From Hoskinsella mucinilytica (GTDB taxonomy: Bacteria > Bacillota_I > Bacilli_A > Erysipelotrichales > Erysipelotrichaceae): a stretch of DNA of 64,000 bases. Each line of letters opens with the position of its first letter. The first letter of the stretch is position 1. The notes beneath the pieces were generated by a model. That model saw nothing but the letters and a program-made list of their open reading frames with translations. It was not told the origin of the DNA and ran no database searches. The translations under genes were made by a program, and so were the position numbers. The DNA lies in assembly GCF_045223415.1 (NCBI RefSeq), contig NZ_JBEQZJ010000017.1:13205-77204 (forward strand), given 5' to 3'. This document shows, one piece after another, positions 32,570 to 44,253 of this stretch.

Positions 32570-34192
32570 TCAATTCTTCCAAGGTGTTCTCAAACAATAA
32601 GGGTGTACTAAATAACTATTTTTATCAACTTTTCTAATTCTAAAATCAGTTTTTATAGTAATTCTATTTTGACAAACTGCACAACATCCTTTTTGTTCAT
32701 TCCACATTTTTATCAATTTCTTTCTTCCTTTTAGATTATTTCTCATTCTACGTTCTTCACGTTCTACAAAATAATCTTGCCATTTTTCATCAAAAGGGTT
32801 GGCTTCTGATATTACTTTTGTATGCCTTCTAATATCAGTATCAGTTGCATACACTAATCGGATGTATTCATCCTTTGAACCTTTAATAGGTACACTAAAT
32901 GTCCATTTTCGGTTTCCTACATCATTAAAATATCTTTCTTTTGTCCATTTAGCCCCTTTATTTGGGTGTCTTCTTCTGCACCATTTCCATAGTGCTTTCC
33001 AAATTTCATAGTCCAACTTTTCAAACATTTCAGTAGAAACATTATATTTATGATAATTTACCCAACCTCTAATAACTGGATTAAGTTTATTAATTAAATA
33101 TTCTTGTTTCATTGACGGATTATGTTTGATAATATCTCTAATTTTATTAATAATTGCTTTATAATTACTTTTTGATGGTTTTATCAATAGTTTGTTTTTA
33201 TACATTCGTATATTACAACCTAAGAAATCAAATCCATCATCAATATGTGTAATCAAAGTCTTTTCTTTAGAAAGTTCTAAACCTCTTTCTTCTAAAAACT
33301 TCTCTATAATCGGTTTAACTCCGTTTTCCAAAATTTCTTTGCTTTCACCAGTAACTATGAAGTCATCGCAATAGCGAATAAAGTTAACTTTTGGAAAGTA
33401 GGCTTTACCATTTACATATTTTTTATGGTATTTTTCTCTGATTGCTGTTTCTAAACCATCTAGCACCATATTACAAATTGTTGGAGAAATTGCAGAGCCT
33501 TGAGGACATCCGCTGTTAGTTGGAAATAGCTGATTTGTTTCGATAAATCCACATTTTAGCCATTTGTTTAATAGTGTTTTGTCCATTGGAATATTTTCCA
33601 ATATCCATTTATGGCTGATATTATCAAAACAACCTTTAATATCTCCCTCCAATATCCATTTTGGTGATTTTCTCTTATTTAAACTTGTAAAGCATTGCTC
33701 AATCGCATCTTGTGTGCATCTTTTTGCTCTAAATCCATATGAATTAGGGTCTGCAGTACATTCAGCAATTGGTTCAAGTGCAAACTTATAGAGTGTTTGC
33801 ATTGCTCTATCCGTCATGGTTGGCATACTCAATGGTCTTTTCTTTCCATTTTTCTTTGGAATATAGACACGTCTTAATGGCTGAGGATTGTATCCTCTTT
33901 TTTGAAGTTTTGAAATTGCTTCAAATTTGGACTTTGGTGTAAGCCAGAGTTCTCCGTCTACACCAGGTGTCTTTTTACCTTGGTTTTCTGTTACTTTTTT
34001 AACTGCTAATGCTTTAGCATAAAAAGAATTTGTTAGTAGATATTGCAAAGATTTTACTTTGTTATATCTACCTTCATTTTGAGCCTTCACAATACGCATT
34101 TGTAGTTTCTTAACGTAAGATTTGGCTTTTTGCCAATCAATTTGGCTCCAACGCAAATCTGCGTCAGGAGTCGCACACATTTTACTGTTCAT
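32570..34192 (-). CDS. ltrA: Group II intron-encoded reverse transcriptase/maturase
   Basis: A 540-residue LtrA-type protein. RT motifs are visible: KTPGVDGELW, GYNPQPLRRVYIPKKNGKKR, ILEGDIKGCFDNISHKWIL (RT domain A), GCPQGSAISPTICNMVLDGL and the active-site box FIRYCDDFIVTG (Cys in place of the usual Ala of YADD). Domain X (maturase) follows, with VIRGWVNYHKYNVS. The C-terminal endonuclease looks damaged: CCAVCQNRIT and VHPYC remain but the central His-His-Asn part of an HNH site is missing. Start at 34192 after AAAGGAG. Confidence 0.93.
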   Translation of the reverse strand: MNSKMCATPDADLRWSQIDWQKAKSYVKKLQMRIVKAQNEGRYNKVKSLQYLLTNSFYAKALAVKKVTENQGKKTPGVDGELWLTPKSKFEAISKLQKRGYNPQPLRRVYIPKKNGKKRPLSMPTMTDRAMQTLYKFALEPIAECTADPNSYGFRAKRCTQDAIEQCFTSLNKRKSPKWILEGDIKGCFDNISHKWILENIPMDKTLLNKWLKCGFIETNQLFPTNSGCPQGSAISPTICNMVLDGLETAIREKYHKKYVNGKAYFPKVNFIRYCDDFIVTGESKEILENGVKPIIEKFLEERGLELSKEKTLITHIDDGFDFLGCNIRMYKNKLLIKPSKSNYKAIINKIRDIIKHNPSMKQEYLINKLNPVIRGWVNYHKYNVSTEMFEKLDYEIWKALWKWCRRRHPNKGAKWTKERYFNDVGNRKWTFSVPIKGSKDEYIRLVYATDTDIRRHTKVISEANPFDEKWQDYFVEREERRMRNNLKGRKKLIKMWNEQKGCCAVCQNRITIKTDFRIRKVDKNSYLVHPYCLRTPWKN

Positions 34193-34782
34193 TTGCATTT
34201 CTCCTTTCAGTAAATCTAAAAATTTTCTTGTGAATAAAAACTTAATGGAAGTCTGCCCACTTTCGTGTAGAATGATGTTTCAATTCTTATCCATCACATT
34301 ATATGATGGCATTCGCTTTTTCCATTTTCCTTTACCCACAATATCATCGGTATTCCTTACGGTTTACTTGCCCTAATGGGCGATATTATGGGCTTACCCT
34401 GTTCCACTTAATTAACAATATGATAGGTTAGGTTCCACCTCTCCGCCGGTAGTCATCATGTCCGTGTAACCCCACTATACAAAGGGTTATCCGACTACAC
34501 ACCTTTTGGTTCAGGCTTATCAGCAACTTTAGCCTGTTCGCCTTAACGACGTTTATCAGTGATTCATTTTCATTAACCATACTATCTAACCTGCTCCCTA
34601 ACCGCTTTGTTGCTAGCAGTAACGGACATTCCTCACGGTTTGTCCTTAAGGGCTACATTTTCATATCAGCTTACCACAAAACCGTTACCAGTTATGCAGT
34701 TGATATTAGGCTCAGCCAACGGAATGACTGGTTTAGTCGAGATAGCTCGCTAAACAATTAATTAAGCGACTTCAGGTCGCAC

Positions 34783-37700
34783 ATACAAATAAGCATCAAA
34801 TGTTTGCTCCGTGACATAGCGATAGATGTAGACATCACTGTTGGTATTGCCTTGCCGAACGATTCTACCGCCTCGTTGTTCCAGATCCGAAGGACGCCAC
34901 GGACAATCAAGATCATGCGATGCAATCAACAGATCCTGCACATTTGTTCCGGCTCCCATTTTTTGAGTAGATCCCAGCAGGATACGAATACTTCCAGTAC
35001 GTACCTTCGCAAATAATTCTTTTTTAGCTGCATCAGTTTCTGCGTCATGGATATAAGCAATCTCATCTGCTGGCACACCACTTCGTATCAGTTTTTCAAC
35101 AATATCATCATACACATTCGTAAATAACAGTTCATTACCTGCTTCTATTTGTTCTTTTACATAGGACGATTTCTTGTGTGGAGTTGACATGTCACAAAAG
35201 ATCAATTGTGTAGATTTTTTATCCGCTGTTTCTTTATAAATGGACAACACTTTCTGAATACAAACATTGACCTTACTAGTTTCAAAATCCTCCAGTCTAT
35301 CATCAATCAGACGTTGATCTAATGCCAACTTTCTTCCGTCGTTCGTAATTTTTAACATGTTGTCAATGCGTGGATCTTCTCCACCTCTTACTTTCTCAGC
35401 ACGCTTTGCAAGTGATTCTACGATGCTTTTCTGCATCTCACTAGGTTTTACCGCTATCGTTTCATAATGCGCTGTAGGCGTAGGCAAATTCAGCATATCC
35501 GCTGTTTTAATGTCCGCTACTTCCTTGAATACAGAGATAAGTTCCGGCAAGTTATAAAAACGAGAAAATCTAGTTTTCATACGGTATCCTGTTCCCTCCG
35601 GTGCCAGTTCAATTGCGGATACTGTTTCTCCAAATGTTGATGCCCATGCGTCAAAATTCTCAAGTCCTTGTTCTTCTAATAAAGAATATTGCAGATAACG
35701 CTGTATCGTATACATTTCCGTCATTGAATTGCTGATCGGTGTACCAGTCGCAAAGGTAATACCTTTTCCTCCTGTGATCTCATCCAGATACTGACATTTC
35801 ATAAATAGATCAGATGATTTTTGCGCATCGGTCTGTGACAATCCAGCAACATTGCGCATCTTTGTATACAAAAATAGATTCTTAAAGTTATGACTTTCAT
35901 CAACAAACAGATGGTCGACTCCAAGTTCTTCAAATGTGATCACATCGTCTTTTCGTTCATCATCATTCAATTTTTCCAAACGTTTTGCTAGATTCTTCTT
36001 CGTTTTTTCCAACTGTTTTACGGTAAATCTTGGTGCATCCTCATCTTTTAGCTGTTGTATACCATCTATGATCGTATCTAACTGTTTCTCCAAGGATTTC
36101 TTTTGACGCTGTGCAGACAATGGTATCTTCCCAAATGTACTATGCCCCATGATGATGGCATCATAATCGCCGGTTGCGATCCTTGAACAAAATTTTTTAC
36201 GTTTATTCTTTTCAAAATCTTGCTTTCTTGCGACAAGAATATTCGCCGCCGGATAAAGCCTTAAAAAATCAGAACCCCATTGCTCCACGAGATGATTCGG
36301 CACCACAAAGAGCGATTTTTGTGCCAAACCAAGACGTTTCAATTCCATACAGATAGCAATCATTTCAAACGTTTTACCGGCTCCTACGACGTGGGCAAGT
36401 AAAGAATTACCACCATAAAGTCCTCGAGCTACCGCATCTCTTTGATTACTTCTCAATGTTATTTCTGTATTCATTCCGGGAAAGGCCAAATGATCTCCAT
36501 TATAGTATCTTGGTCTTATAGAATTAAACTTCTCATTATATAACTTGGTTAAACGTTCTCGTCTATCAAAGTCCTTCCAAATCCAGCTCTGAAATGTCTC
36601 TTTGATACTGTCCTGTTTCTGCTGGGCGATCATTGTTTCTTTTTTATTCAGTACAGCCTTTTTTCTTCCTTCTTCGTCATATTCATAATCAAAGATCTTT
36701 GTGCTTTTCAAGTTTAAACAATCCTCAATCAGACGATAAGCATTTGCTCGATGTGTTCCATAAGTCTTTTCAGCCTTGATATTGTTTCTATCTCTTGTTT
36801 TATTTGAGATGCTCCAAGAGCTATCGATCTTATTGTAGGAAACATGAATGTTATTCTTAGCATAAAATGACATAGACAAGGTTTCATGCATGAATGCATC
36901 ATAATCTGTGCTGGGTATCCATGTTGCACCAATACGTACATCAATCTCTGATGCGCTTAATTCTGTCGGCATAGCCTGTTTTAACGCTTCTACATGGTAT
37001 TCATATTGCGGATCAAGTTTTGCTGACAACTCTGCAACACGCAGCTTATTCCTGATATTTCCACTCAAATATTCATCTGTTGTTACATAAACATCCTCAC
37101 GATCCGGCTCTGTAGCATTCGGTATTTTATAAATGACTCCATGTAGATCACTCAGTATCTTTTCTTTATCAAAGCCGGTAAGCGATGCCATATAATCAAG
37201 GTCAACTTTGGCTTTTTCCGATAAAGACAATAATAGCGCCTCATTGGATGTTTCTGTCTTTTCTATAACAACCTTTTTCCCAATCGTCCGCTCATAAAAG
37301 ATGTCTGCCTTGCTTTTTAACGTTCCATCTTCATTCAAGTTTTCTAAGGAACAAAGAAGGTAATAGGAATCATCATCACGAAAAGCCATGCTATTTCCAC
37401 GGCTATTGATCAGACCATACGATTTTGTGAAATCATCATACAGCTTATTAAGTTCATCCTGCTGCTTATGAATGACTTCATCAGGGTAATCTTCTTTTTC
37501 ATATTCAATCAGTTGTCGTATACAATTTCTAATATCTATCAATCCAGTAATACGGTTCATAGCGGTTTTAGATAACTCTAATTTCGTCATGATACTGTTT
37601 TCTCGATAATAGACATCACCATCCTTCATCGTATAACTAAAATTACGGACAGTGGGATCTGCCGGTATCGTCACGATGTCTTCTGGTTCACTGTCTAGTT

Positions 37701-40700
37701 CCTCAGGTACGATTGCTCTTTCATCAATCTGTCCATGTATATGGCGAATTGCATTCTGCAACGATTCCTTTAATGGAACATCTTCATAAGGCACAACCGT
37801 CATATCCTCACGTCCATACATGGCTTTGGTCATCTCTACATGACCTAAGACCATTTCCGGATGTTGAACAAAATAATTGTTCATGATAAATCCATTCTCA
37901 TCTTTAACCGTATATATCCATTCACTGTCTTTTACGATAGGCGTATCTCGCTTCTGTAAGAACAGAATATCGCTGACCGTCTTTGTATTGGCGCTATCCT
38001 TAAAAGCAGTATTGGGTAATCGAATCGCACCTAACAATTCAGCACGCTGATTGATATATTCACGAACGCTGCCATTTTGTTTATCCATCGTATAACGGGA
38101 AGTTACAAAGGCAATGATTCCTCCCGGCCGAACCTTATCTAATGTCTTAGCAAAGAAATAATCGTGAATGTTATAGTTCAGCTTATCGTAGCGTTTATCT
38201 GATACTTTGAATTGTCCAAAAGGAATATTTCCAATAGCAACATCAAAAAAGCTATCAGGAAGTTTTGTTTTTTCATATCCTTCTACTGTGATAGTTTCTT
38301 TCTGATAGAGCTGTTTAGCGATCCTTCCAGTAATTGAGTCTAGTTCAACACCATATAGTTTTGACTCGCTCATACTTTCCGGCAACATCCCCAAGAAGTT
38401 TCCAATACCACAGGATGGTTCCAAGATATTCCCTCTACGAAATCCTAAGTTATCCAGTACCTGATACATACTTTCGATCACAATAGGAGAAGTGTAAAAA
38501 GCGGATAGTGTAGATTCTCTCGCACTTCGATATTCATCCTCATTTAATAAAGACTTTAATTCTTTATATTCATCAGACCAGTTGCTTTTGCTTTCATCAA
38601 ATACCTCTGACAAGCCACCCCATCCTACATATCGTGCAAGGATTTCTTGATCTTCTGCAGTAGCTGATCGGTTTTCTTTTTCCAAAGAAAAAAGCAGTCG
38701 AATGGCTGCTACATTATTTCTATAACGCTCTTTAGGTGTTCCGGCACCTAATTGATCATTGTGAATTCGATAATCAATTTTAGTTTGTGTTACTACTGGA
38801 GGTTCACTATTTGTTATTTCAACACCATATCGTTTGGCTATTTCTTTAAAATGGTCTAAAACATCATCAGATATAACAGTCGACGTTCCATCATGTTCAT
38901 AGACGATTGCTTCATTCAGCATAAAATCATAAAGTTCTTTACCTGCCCATACATTGTCATCATCGTCATGGACGAGGATCATATCTTTTTCATCATCCCA
39001 TACAACATACATATCATCCATTTTTAATCGATTTGTGATGTTATTCAATGTGCTGATTTCATCTTCTATTTGGAGTTCCTTTGATCGTACTATACCGGTT
39101 TTTTCTTTCTTAAGCTGTGATGAATTATCATAGCCTTTTGAAATATCCTGATAGGTACGGTCAAGAATATCATCGATCATGAGCTTTTTGAATGTTTCAT
39201 CTCTCATATAAAGGGAGTAGAGATCCGGATCATCCTTATTCATCGATGATATGATAGGAAATAGGCTCTCTCTGATCATTTGTGCGGCTTCTTCGATAGA
39301 CGTATCTCTATCACGCAAAACCGGATATAGCGCACTATCTTTGATCTTGTCTACCAAAACGGGCATATATTTTTGGTATACTTTTTCAGTATCTAAAGTC
39401 GTCGTTTCATGAACATCATCGTTTTTCTCAGAAGGTACTTCTACAAGTAGGTTATCATTTAACGGATTCTCCTTTAATACCTGTAGCAGTTGTTCCTTAG
39501 AGAAATTTTCGATAAAAAGAGGGAATTCCTTATCCTGCAATACAACAGGATCACCATCCTCAATGATTACATAATCGGTTGCGCCAACATGTACAGTATC
39601 TCCAACATACCATTGATAAACCTTGATCGTATTTATTGGTTGTTCCTCATCAGATGTTTCCACAATACCTAATTCTTTTTCCTTTTGTTTACGCTCATAT
39701 TCTAATTGACGTTCCATCCGTCTTTGTAGAAAGACCGGGTATTGTTCTTTTTCCGCAGGGCTGAGATAGCGTTCTGCGGCTATCAGTTCACCAATTCTTT
39801 TGCTGACTTGATTCCATTTCAGTAAAACGCTGATTTCTTCGCTGCCGATGATTCCTCGAGAAATTTTTATGCCCTTGGCGTCGTGCCACTCATCTATCCA
39901 ACCTACGGCTGGATAAGCACCACCGATACCATATTCTTCTTTCAGAAATGCAATATTCTTCTTTGAATCCTCGTGCTTTGAGAATTGCTGATAGATACGA
40001 TATTTACCTTCTTCCATACCACTTCCTCTGGTGAGGATACGATCAACTTCTTCCTGTGAAAAATAGATGCCATTTTTAAGCGACATCTCATTCTCATAAA
40101 CCGCAGTCAATTGTTCTTCTGCTGTTGGAATTTGAATATCCGTTGCATAGTATCTGGACAAGATCATTGCATCTATTTCCTGCGCTACTCGCCACCATGC
40201 AAATTCAGAAGATACTACTTTATTTTCATATGCTCCTAAATATAAAAGAAGATGATCATCATGTTTTTCAAAGCCCATGCGTACTCCATCTTCTTCAAAT
40301 TCGTAGTATTTATCAGGATATATAGATTTCACATATTCGATTCGTTTGTCTTTGTTTTCTTCCTGCTTAAAAAAACTGATGATTTCTCCGGCCGTAGCAT
40401 CTAATTCGGTTTTGTAGGAGAGTATCTGCTTTTCGATAATCTGATTGATCTTTTTTTCTGCATATGCTCTTTGAATATTTGTCATTTTTTCCCATGGAGA
40501 TTGCAGATATTCTTCTTTTTCAATCAGTTTCGCAATTTCCTGTTGGACATCATCAAAAGATAATGAGGACTTCGTCTCTGGCTTTTGCCAGTTCCCTGAC
40601 CAGACATCTAATCTACCATTGATTTTTTTGTAACCTACATAGGAATAATCATAGTCTTCAGGTTTACGATACATCATGATCAATGTATCATCGTATGCCT

Positions 40701-42015
40701 CTTTTATATAATTTGTTCTATCCACATCATCCGTATGACTTTTGAAATAAGCAATAATATCTTCTTTAGAATGCTTCAGCTTATCTGCGCCACGTAAAAC
40801 GATAGACAGATCTTCCATAGAAAAAGGCGGTGTAGTTGGTTCCTTTTCAACCTCAACATCGCCTAAATCCAAATCTAGCTGTAAACGATCTCCTTGAGAA
40901 CGATTTCCTCTGCGCTCGCTTTCAGATTGTTCATGAAGCCCACCCAAGCTATCATATCCTGTTCTTTGTCCGGAGCGGGTGTTTCCTCCAACAGCTGACT
41001 CATCAGGACTTCCATTCTCTGATATGCCTGATCTGAAATCTCCTTCAAGTGGTTCTGCAGTTCGTTGTTTGCTCTCAGTGAGAACAGGTGTCCCGGCTGA
41101 TTGGCTTTCAGGTATTCCAGCCTCAACCTTGCGTATCGGCTGTTCAGGACTGGTTTCGCTTCTTTGATATTCGGCATCTGGTAATCGTCTATCTGACTGT
41201 ATGTGATCTCTTGCATTTAAATCGCTCCCTTCTTTTTCTCTATTCTGCTCTATATTCTTATTTTCTGCAAATGTGCGAATCATGATTTCCCGTGCTTTGT
41301 TGGATATGTCCTTAAATGCTTCACGGCTTAGATCACAATTTGTGACACCAAGTTGACCGATCACATCTAAAGTATCAAACAAAGCAATCGATGAAAAGTC
41401 ATCTGAGGCAAGGTATTTCATTGGATCAATACCACAGCGATTCATCAACATGTAAGCTAAAGAATATTCAACCAATGTCTTGAATTCATGATTGATTTCA
41501 AAGGCATCCAGTTCTGATAGAGCGCTTCCCTGAGAATATTTTATAAGTGGTTTTGCGTAATCTTGATAATTATCCTCAGCTATCATCGTAGCAAGTTCTT
41601 TTAATACATCACCTAAATCATCGCTTTCATTGGTTTCAAACTTATCATTGAGCATTTCAATGATTTCAGCATGATCCTGCTCTTGGATGTTCCAAAGTTT
41701 TAAAGGACGATGGAGTGGGCTACCAGTATCTGCAATATCAAATACATAGCGTAGAGAATAACCGTTATCAGCCAGCAATGCAATGCCTTTAGAGCCTCTA
41801 CGAATATACCGATACATCTTATCATTCCAATCATCAAACGCTGCACAGGCGGTTGCATCTGGTCTTTGAGCATAGATCAGTATTTGATCCTCAAAGCTAT
41901 ATTTATAATGCCATGAGGCAGTATTTAAAAAGGAAATCCAATTTGCCGGAGAAGAGGTAATCTTAAATGACTGCTCCTTCCAGATTTCATGGACTTCCTT
42001 ATAGGTTCTTGCCAT
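34783..42015 (-). CDS. 5' exon of giant N6-methylase/SNF2-type helicase gene (2,411 residues)
   Basis: The N-terminal 2,411 residues of an expected 2,683-residue protein. In order: an N-terminal ssDNA-binding-like domain (WISFLNTASWHYKYSFEDQI, QRPDATACAAFDDWN), several charged linker domains, an N6-adenine methylase (ARYVGWGGLSEVF, LEPSCGIGNFLG, VAIGNIPFGQF as motif IV), and a helicase with Walker A-like LLAHVVGAGKTFEMIAI, DESHNFKN (motif II) and RGGRIVRQGNTNSDVYIYRY (motif VI). Such proteins are the hallmark of Tn1549-like ICEs; they may protect or unwind element DNA. The exon ends at TTTGATGCTTATTTGTAT, followed directly by the intron. AGGATAGCAA precedes the ATG. Confidence 0.93.
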
Positions 42016-42026
42016 TTGCTATCCTC

Positions 42027-42740
42027 CTATCGTTCTTTTTCCTTATGCTTTGATTTATATTCATTTTGATATTCTTTGATCGTCATATCTGGTGCATCTA
42101 TATAAACGATGTCTTTTTCTTCATCAATGTCACGGAACCCATCCACATCCAGTTGGATAGGTTTATTGGATAAGATAGTTCCCCAGTGATTGATCATGAT
42201 ACCTTTTGCAAGCTGACACATGATGCCTTGACAATCATCATCATGTCTTACCTCATAGCGATACAATCCTTTAGGAACATGACTCATCGGTATTCTAGCC
42301 GGAGTGAATATAACAGGAATATCAAAAATTTTCATCAGCTCATAATAACTGTTATTCGGATCAGCATGGTACTTATCAAGGGCATCGGATGTCAATGCTT
42401 CGTATTCCTCCTGTCGGTACTTGATATAAGCATCGTTTACCTCATATGCACTATGAAAGTTACGATAGTTATTTGCGAACTGTTGAGAAAACTCCTTACT
42501 GCCATATTGCAGTTTTTTATAGGCAAGGAAGATGTCTCTTAGTGTATCATCCTCGCTTACCACTTTCTGCAATTTGCCATAGTTTCTCCCAGAGTATGCA
42601 AGAAACTCTACATTCTTGGCTGTTAATCTATCAAATGGGGCATCGACCATTTCTACGCAGGCTTTTCCAATGGTTTCCCACGAATCTGTAAAATCTATCT
42701 GGACATGTTTATCCTGATAATGTATATCAGCTTTTAGCAT
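42027..42740 (-). CDS. LPD28-domain accessory protein, 237 aa
   Basis: The C-terminal half has VIFTPARIPMSHVPKGLYRY, EVRHDDDCQGIMCQLA and MINHWGTILSNKPIQL, the signature of the large polyvalent-protein-associated domain LPD28. The N-terminal half is soluble, with no known motif. It lies 11 bases before the helicase gene and its ATG overlaps the preceding stop, so the three accessory genes and the helicase form one unit. The function in the element is not known. Confidence 0.7.
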   Translation of the reverse strand: MLKADIHYQDKHVQIDFTDSWETIGKACVEMVDAPFDRLTAKNVEFLAYSGRNYGKLQKVVSEDDTLRDIFLAYKKLQYGSKEFSQQFANNYRNFHSAYEVNDAYIKYRQEEYEALTSDALDKYHADPNNSYYELMKIFDIPVIFTPARIPMSHVPKGLYRYEVRHDDDCQGIMCQLAKGIMINHWGTILSNKPIQLDVDGFRDIDEEKDIVYIDAPDMTIKEYQNEYKSKHKEKER

Positions 42741-43330
42741 TATCGTTCTTCTCCTTTCACTGAATCTTTCTCCTTTTCCTGAAGTTTAACCTTTGCCCAC
42801 TGCGGTAAGCTTTCTTTCTTTATAACACCTATCAACTCATAGCGTTCAATGCGGCTACGCTTTCCGGTATAAATATTTTCTGCAAAGATTGCATTTCCTC
42901 TGCTTTTAGGGTTACAACCAAAACCACCTTCGGCAAGATATAGCTGATGTGTTGAATTTTGAAATTCAGGATAAAGAACATCTGGTTTCAATACGACAAG
43001 TTTTCCAATTAAAGTAGGATAATCAAATATCGAATTGCAATCTTTTTCAGATATTAGTGATTCTTTCGGTTCTCGTTCTCTTATCTGCTGTAATTCTCTC
43101 ATTAAAGTACCATAATAATATTCTGCAACTTGTAAATATTCTGAACTCTTTCCATCTAGAGTATAAATCGCTCTACCTATAGCAGCAAAAGTCATATCAA
43201 CAGTACCAGTTATATAATTTCCATCATGTCCCGGACCTGCCATATAATAATTCTTTCCTCCTATGGCATCTTCTTTCAAAACTTCGTAAGCTATCTCATC
43301 AAACACAACTATTTTTTTATCGCTCTCCAT
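42740..43330 (-). CDS. Accessory protein of the ICE helicase operon, 196 aa
   Basis: The N-terminus contains IVVFDEIAYEVLKEDAIGGK and a Tyr-rich stretch; the C-terminus has LIGKLVVLKPDVLYPEFQNS, GGFGCNPKSRGNAIFAENIY and SRIERYELIGVIKKE, a pattern shared by similar proteins upstream of Tn1549-type helicases. GGGAGCGTCATC precedes the ATG at 43330, inside the end of the upstream gene (14-base overlap). No catalytic motif. Possibly an antirestriction or regulatory factor, judging only from the neighbourhood. Confidence 0.6.
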   Translation of the reverse strand: MESDKKIVVFDEIAYEVLKEDAIGGKNYYMAGPGHDGNYITGTVDMTFAAIGRAIYTLDGKSSEYLQVAEYYYGTLMRELQQIREREPKESLISEKDCNSIFDYPTLIGKLVVLKPDVLYPEFQNSTHQLYLAEGGFGCNPKSRGNAIFAENIYTGKRSRIERYELIGVIKKESLPQWAKVKLQEKEKDSVKGEER

Positions 43331-44093
43331 GATGACGCTCCCTTGATTTGTTCCGTATTTTTTGACGATCAATTTGTTTCTCCATCATATCGTGACTTCT
43401 CATCTTAAAATCTTTAAAAGCTCGTTTATAATCATCATAGTAATGTCCTTGGTCATATCCTCGTTTACGATTACGTGTGGTTTCCCATGTCACATAACGC
43501 TGTGGCGCTCTTTTGTTAAATGCCAGCACAACCGCACTGTGGCCACAGGTTGCCTCAGCAATAATTTCATAATTTTGATTCTCTTCTTTATATAGATTAT
43601 GAATATTGGGTACATGATCTCTGACAGTTGAAAGCAATTCATGTGAAATGCCATTTTTTTGACAGTATGCCAAATACAACTGTAAGCCTTTTTCTGCATT
43701 GATTTCACCACGTAATTCATTGATACAAAACCAGTGCCCGGCATGATCCTCAAGTGGCATATATTTTATTTCAAAGCCATCTTCAAGATCTGCAAGGAGA
43801 TAAGAATCCACATTATAATCCCAATCTGGCACAATACCGTATTCACCATTTCCTCGATTATCTAAATAGATCTCACAGATATGGGATGAATCCAGTTCAT
43901 TGTGTGCCAATGCTTTTACTTGGACGATTCCATCCTCCTGTTGTTTATCAAGGATATAATCAACATACATGCTTTCTTCATCATTCGCCATCAAGTACTC
44001 ATATACATCGCTAAGATGATTTTCGGTTTTGAATCGTATATCATTCCAATGTTTTTCCATTCGATCTAATATATCTGACATATGCTCATCCAT
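43317..44093 (-). CDS. Accessory protein, 258 aa, DUF-type
   Basis: An acidic protein with a basic end. Segments include VPDWDYNVDSYLLADLEDGF, ATCGHSAVVLAFNKRAPQRY and YVTWETTRNRKRGYDQGHYY; the last is shared by ICE proteins that carry a short C-terminal domain for an expression-linked role. AAAGGAGGAAAAAAATC precedes the ATG. It is followed by two overlapping genes leading into the helicase. I cannot name a function. Confidence 0.6.
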   Translation of the reverse strand: MDEHMSDILDRMEKHWNDIRFKTENHLSDVYEYLMANDEESMYVDYILDKQQEDGIVQVKALAHNELDSSHICEIYLDNRGNGEYGIVPDWDYNVDSYLLADLEDGFEIKYMPLEDHAGHWFCINELRGEINAEKGLQLYLAYCQKNGISHELLSTVRDHVPNIHNLYKEENQNYEIIAEATCGHSAVVLAFNKRAPQRYVTWETTRNRKRGYDQGHYYDDYKRAFKDFKMRSHDMMEKQIDRQKIRNKSRERHHGER

Positions 44094-44253
44094 GATTTTT
44101 TTCCTCCTTTGCTTGAAAAGAGGAAAGCGGTGTGCTTTCCTCTGAAATCGTAATAGAACAATTCTGAACTTTTCTCATTCTCTGCAATACCTTGACTGCT
44201 GAAAACAAGGCAAAAAGCATGATAACTATAGCCAAACGATTATGACTCATCAT
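44086..44253 (-). CDS. Small single-pass membrane protein, 55 aa
   Basis: Starts with ATGATG inside the end of the adhesin gene (14-base overlap) and reads MMSHNRLAIVIMLFALFSAV, one membrane helix, followed by a short charged tail. It overlaps the next gene by eight bases. Tight overlaps suggest it is a real, coupled gene. The frame is open upstream to 44316 but that part is shadowed by the adhesin. Confidence 0.5.
   Translation of the reverse strand: MMSHNRLAIVIMLFALFSAVKVLQRMRKVQNCSITISEESTPLSSFQAKEEKNHG

Larger units (their letters stand above)
32457..34782 (-). mobile_element. Group II intron with reverse-transcriptase ORF, inserted in the helicase gene
   Basis: A 2,326-bp intron on the minus strand. 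The 5' end is GTGCGACC (34782 downward), matching the bacterial GUGYG consensus; the 3' end is TTACCCGAC (ending at 32457), with the usual AY terminus. A canonical domain V (32498-32531) and a domain VI with a plausible branch A lie near the 3' end. The first 580 bases before the ORF form the large domain I-III region and encode nothing else. The intron is in the sense orientation, so host gene expression depends on splicing. Confidence 0.95.
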
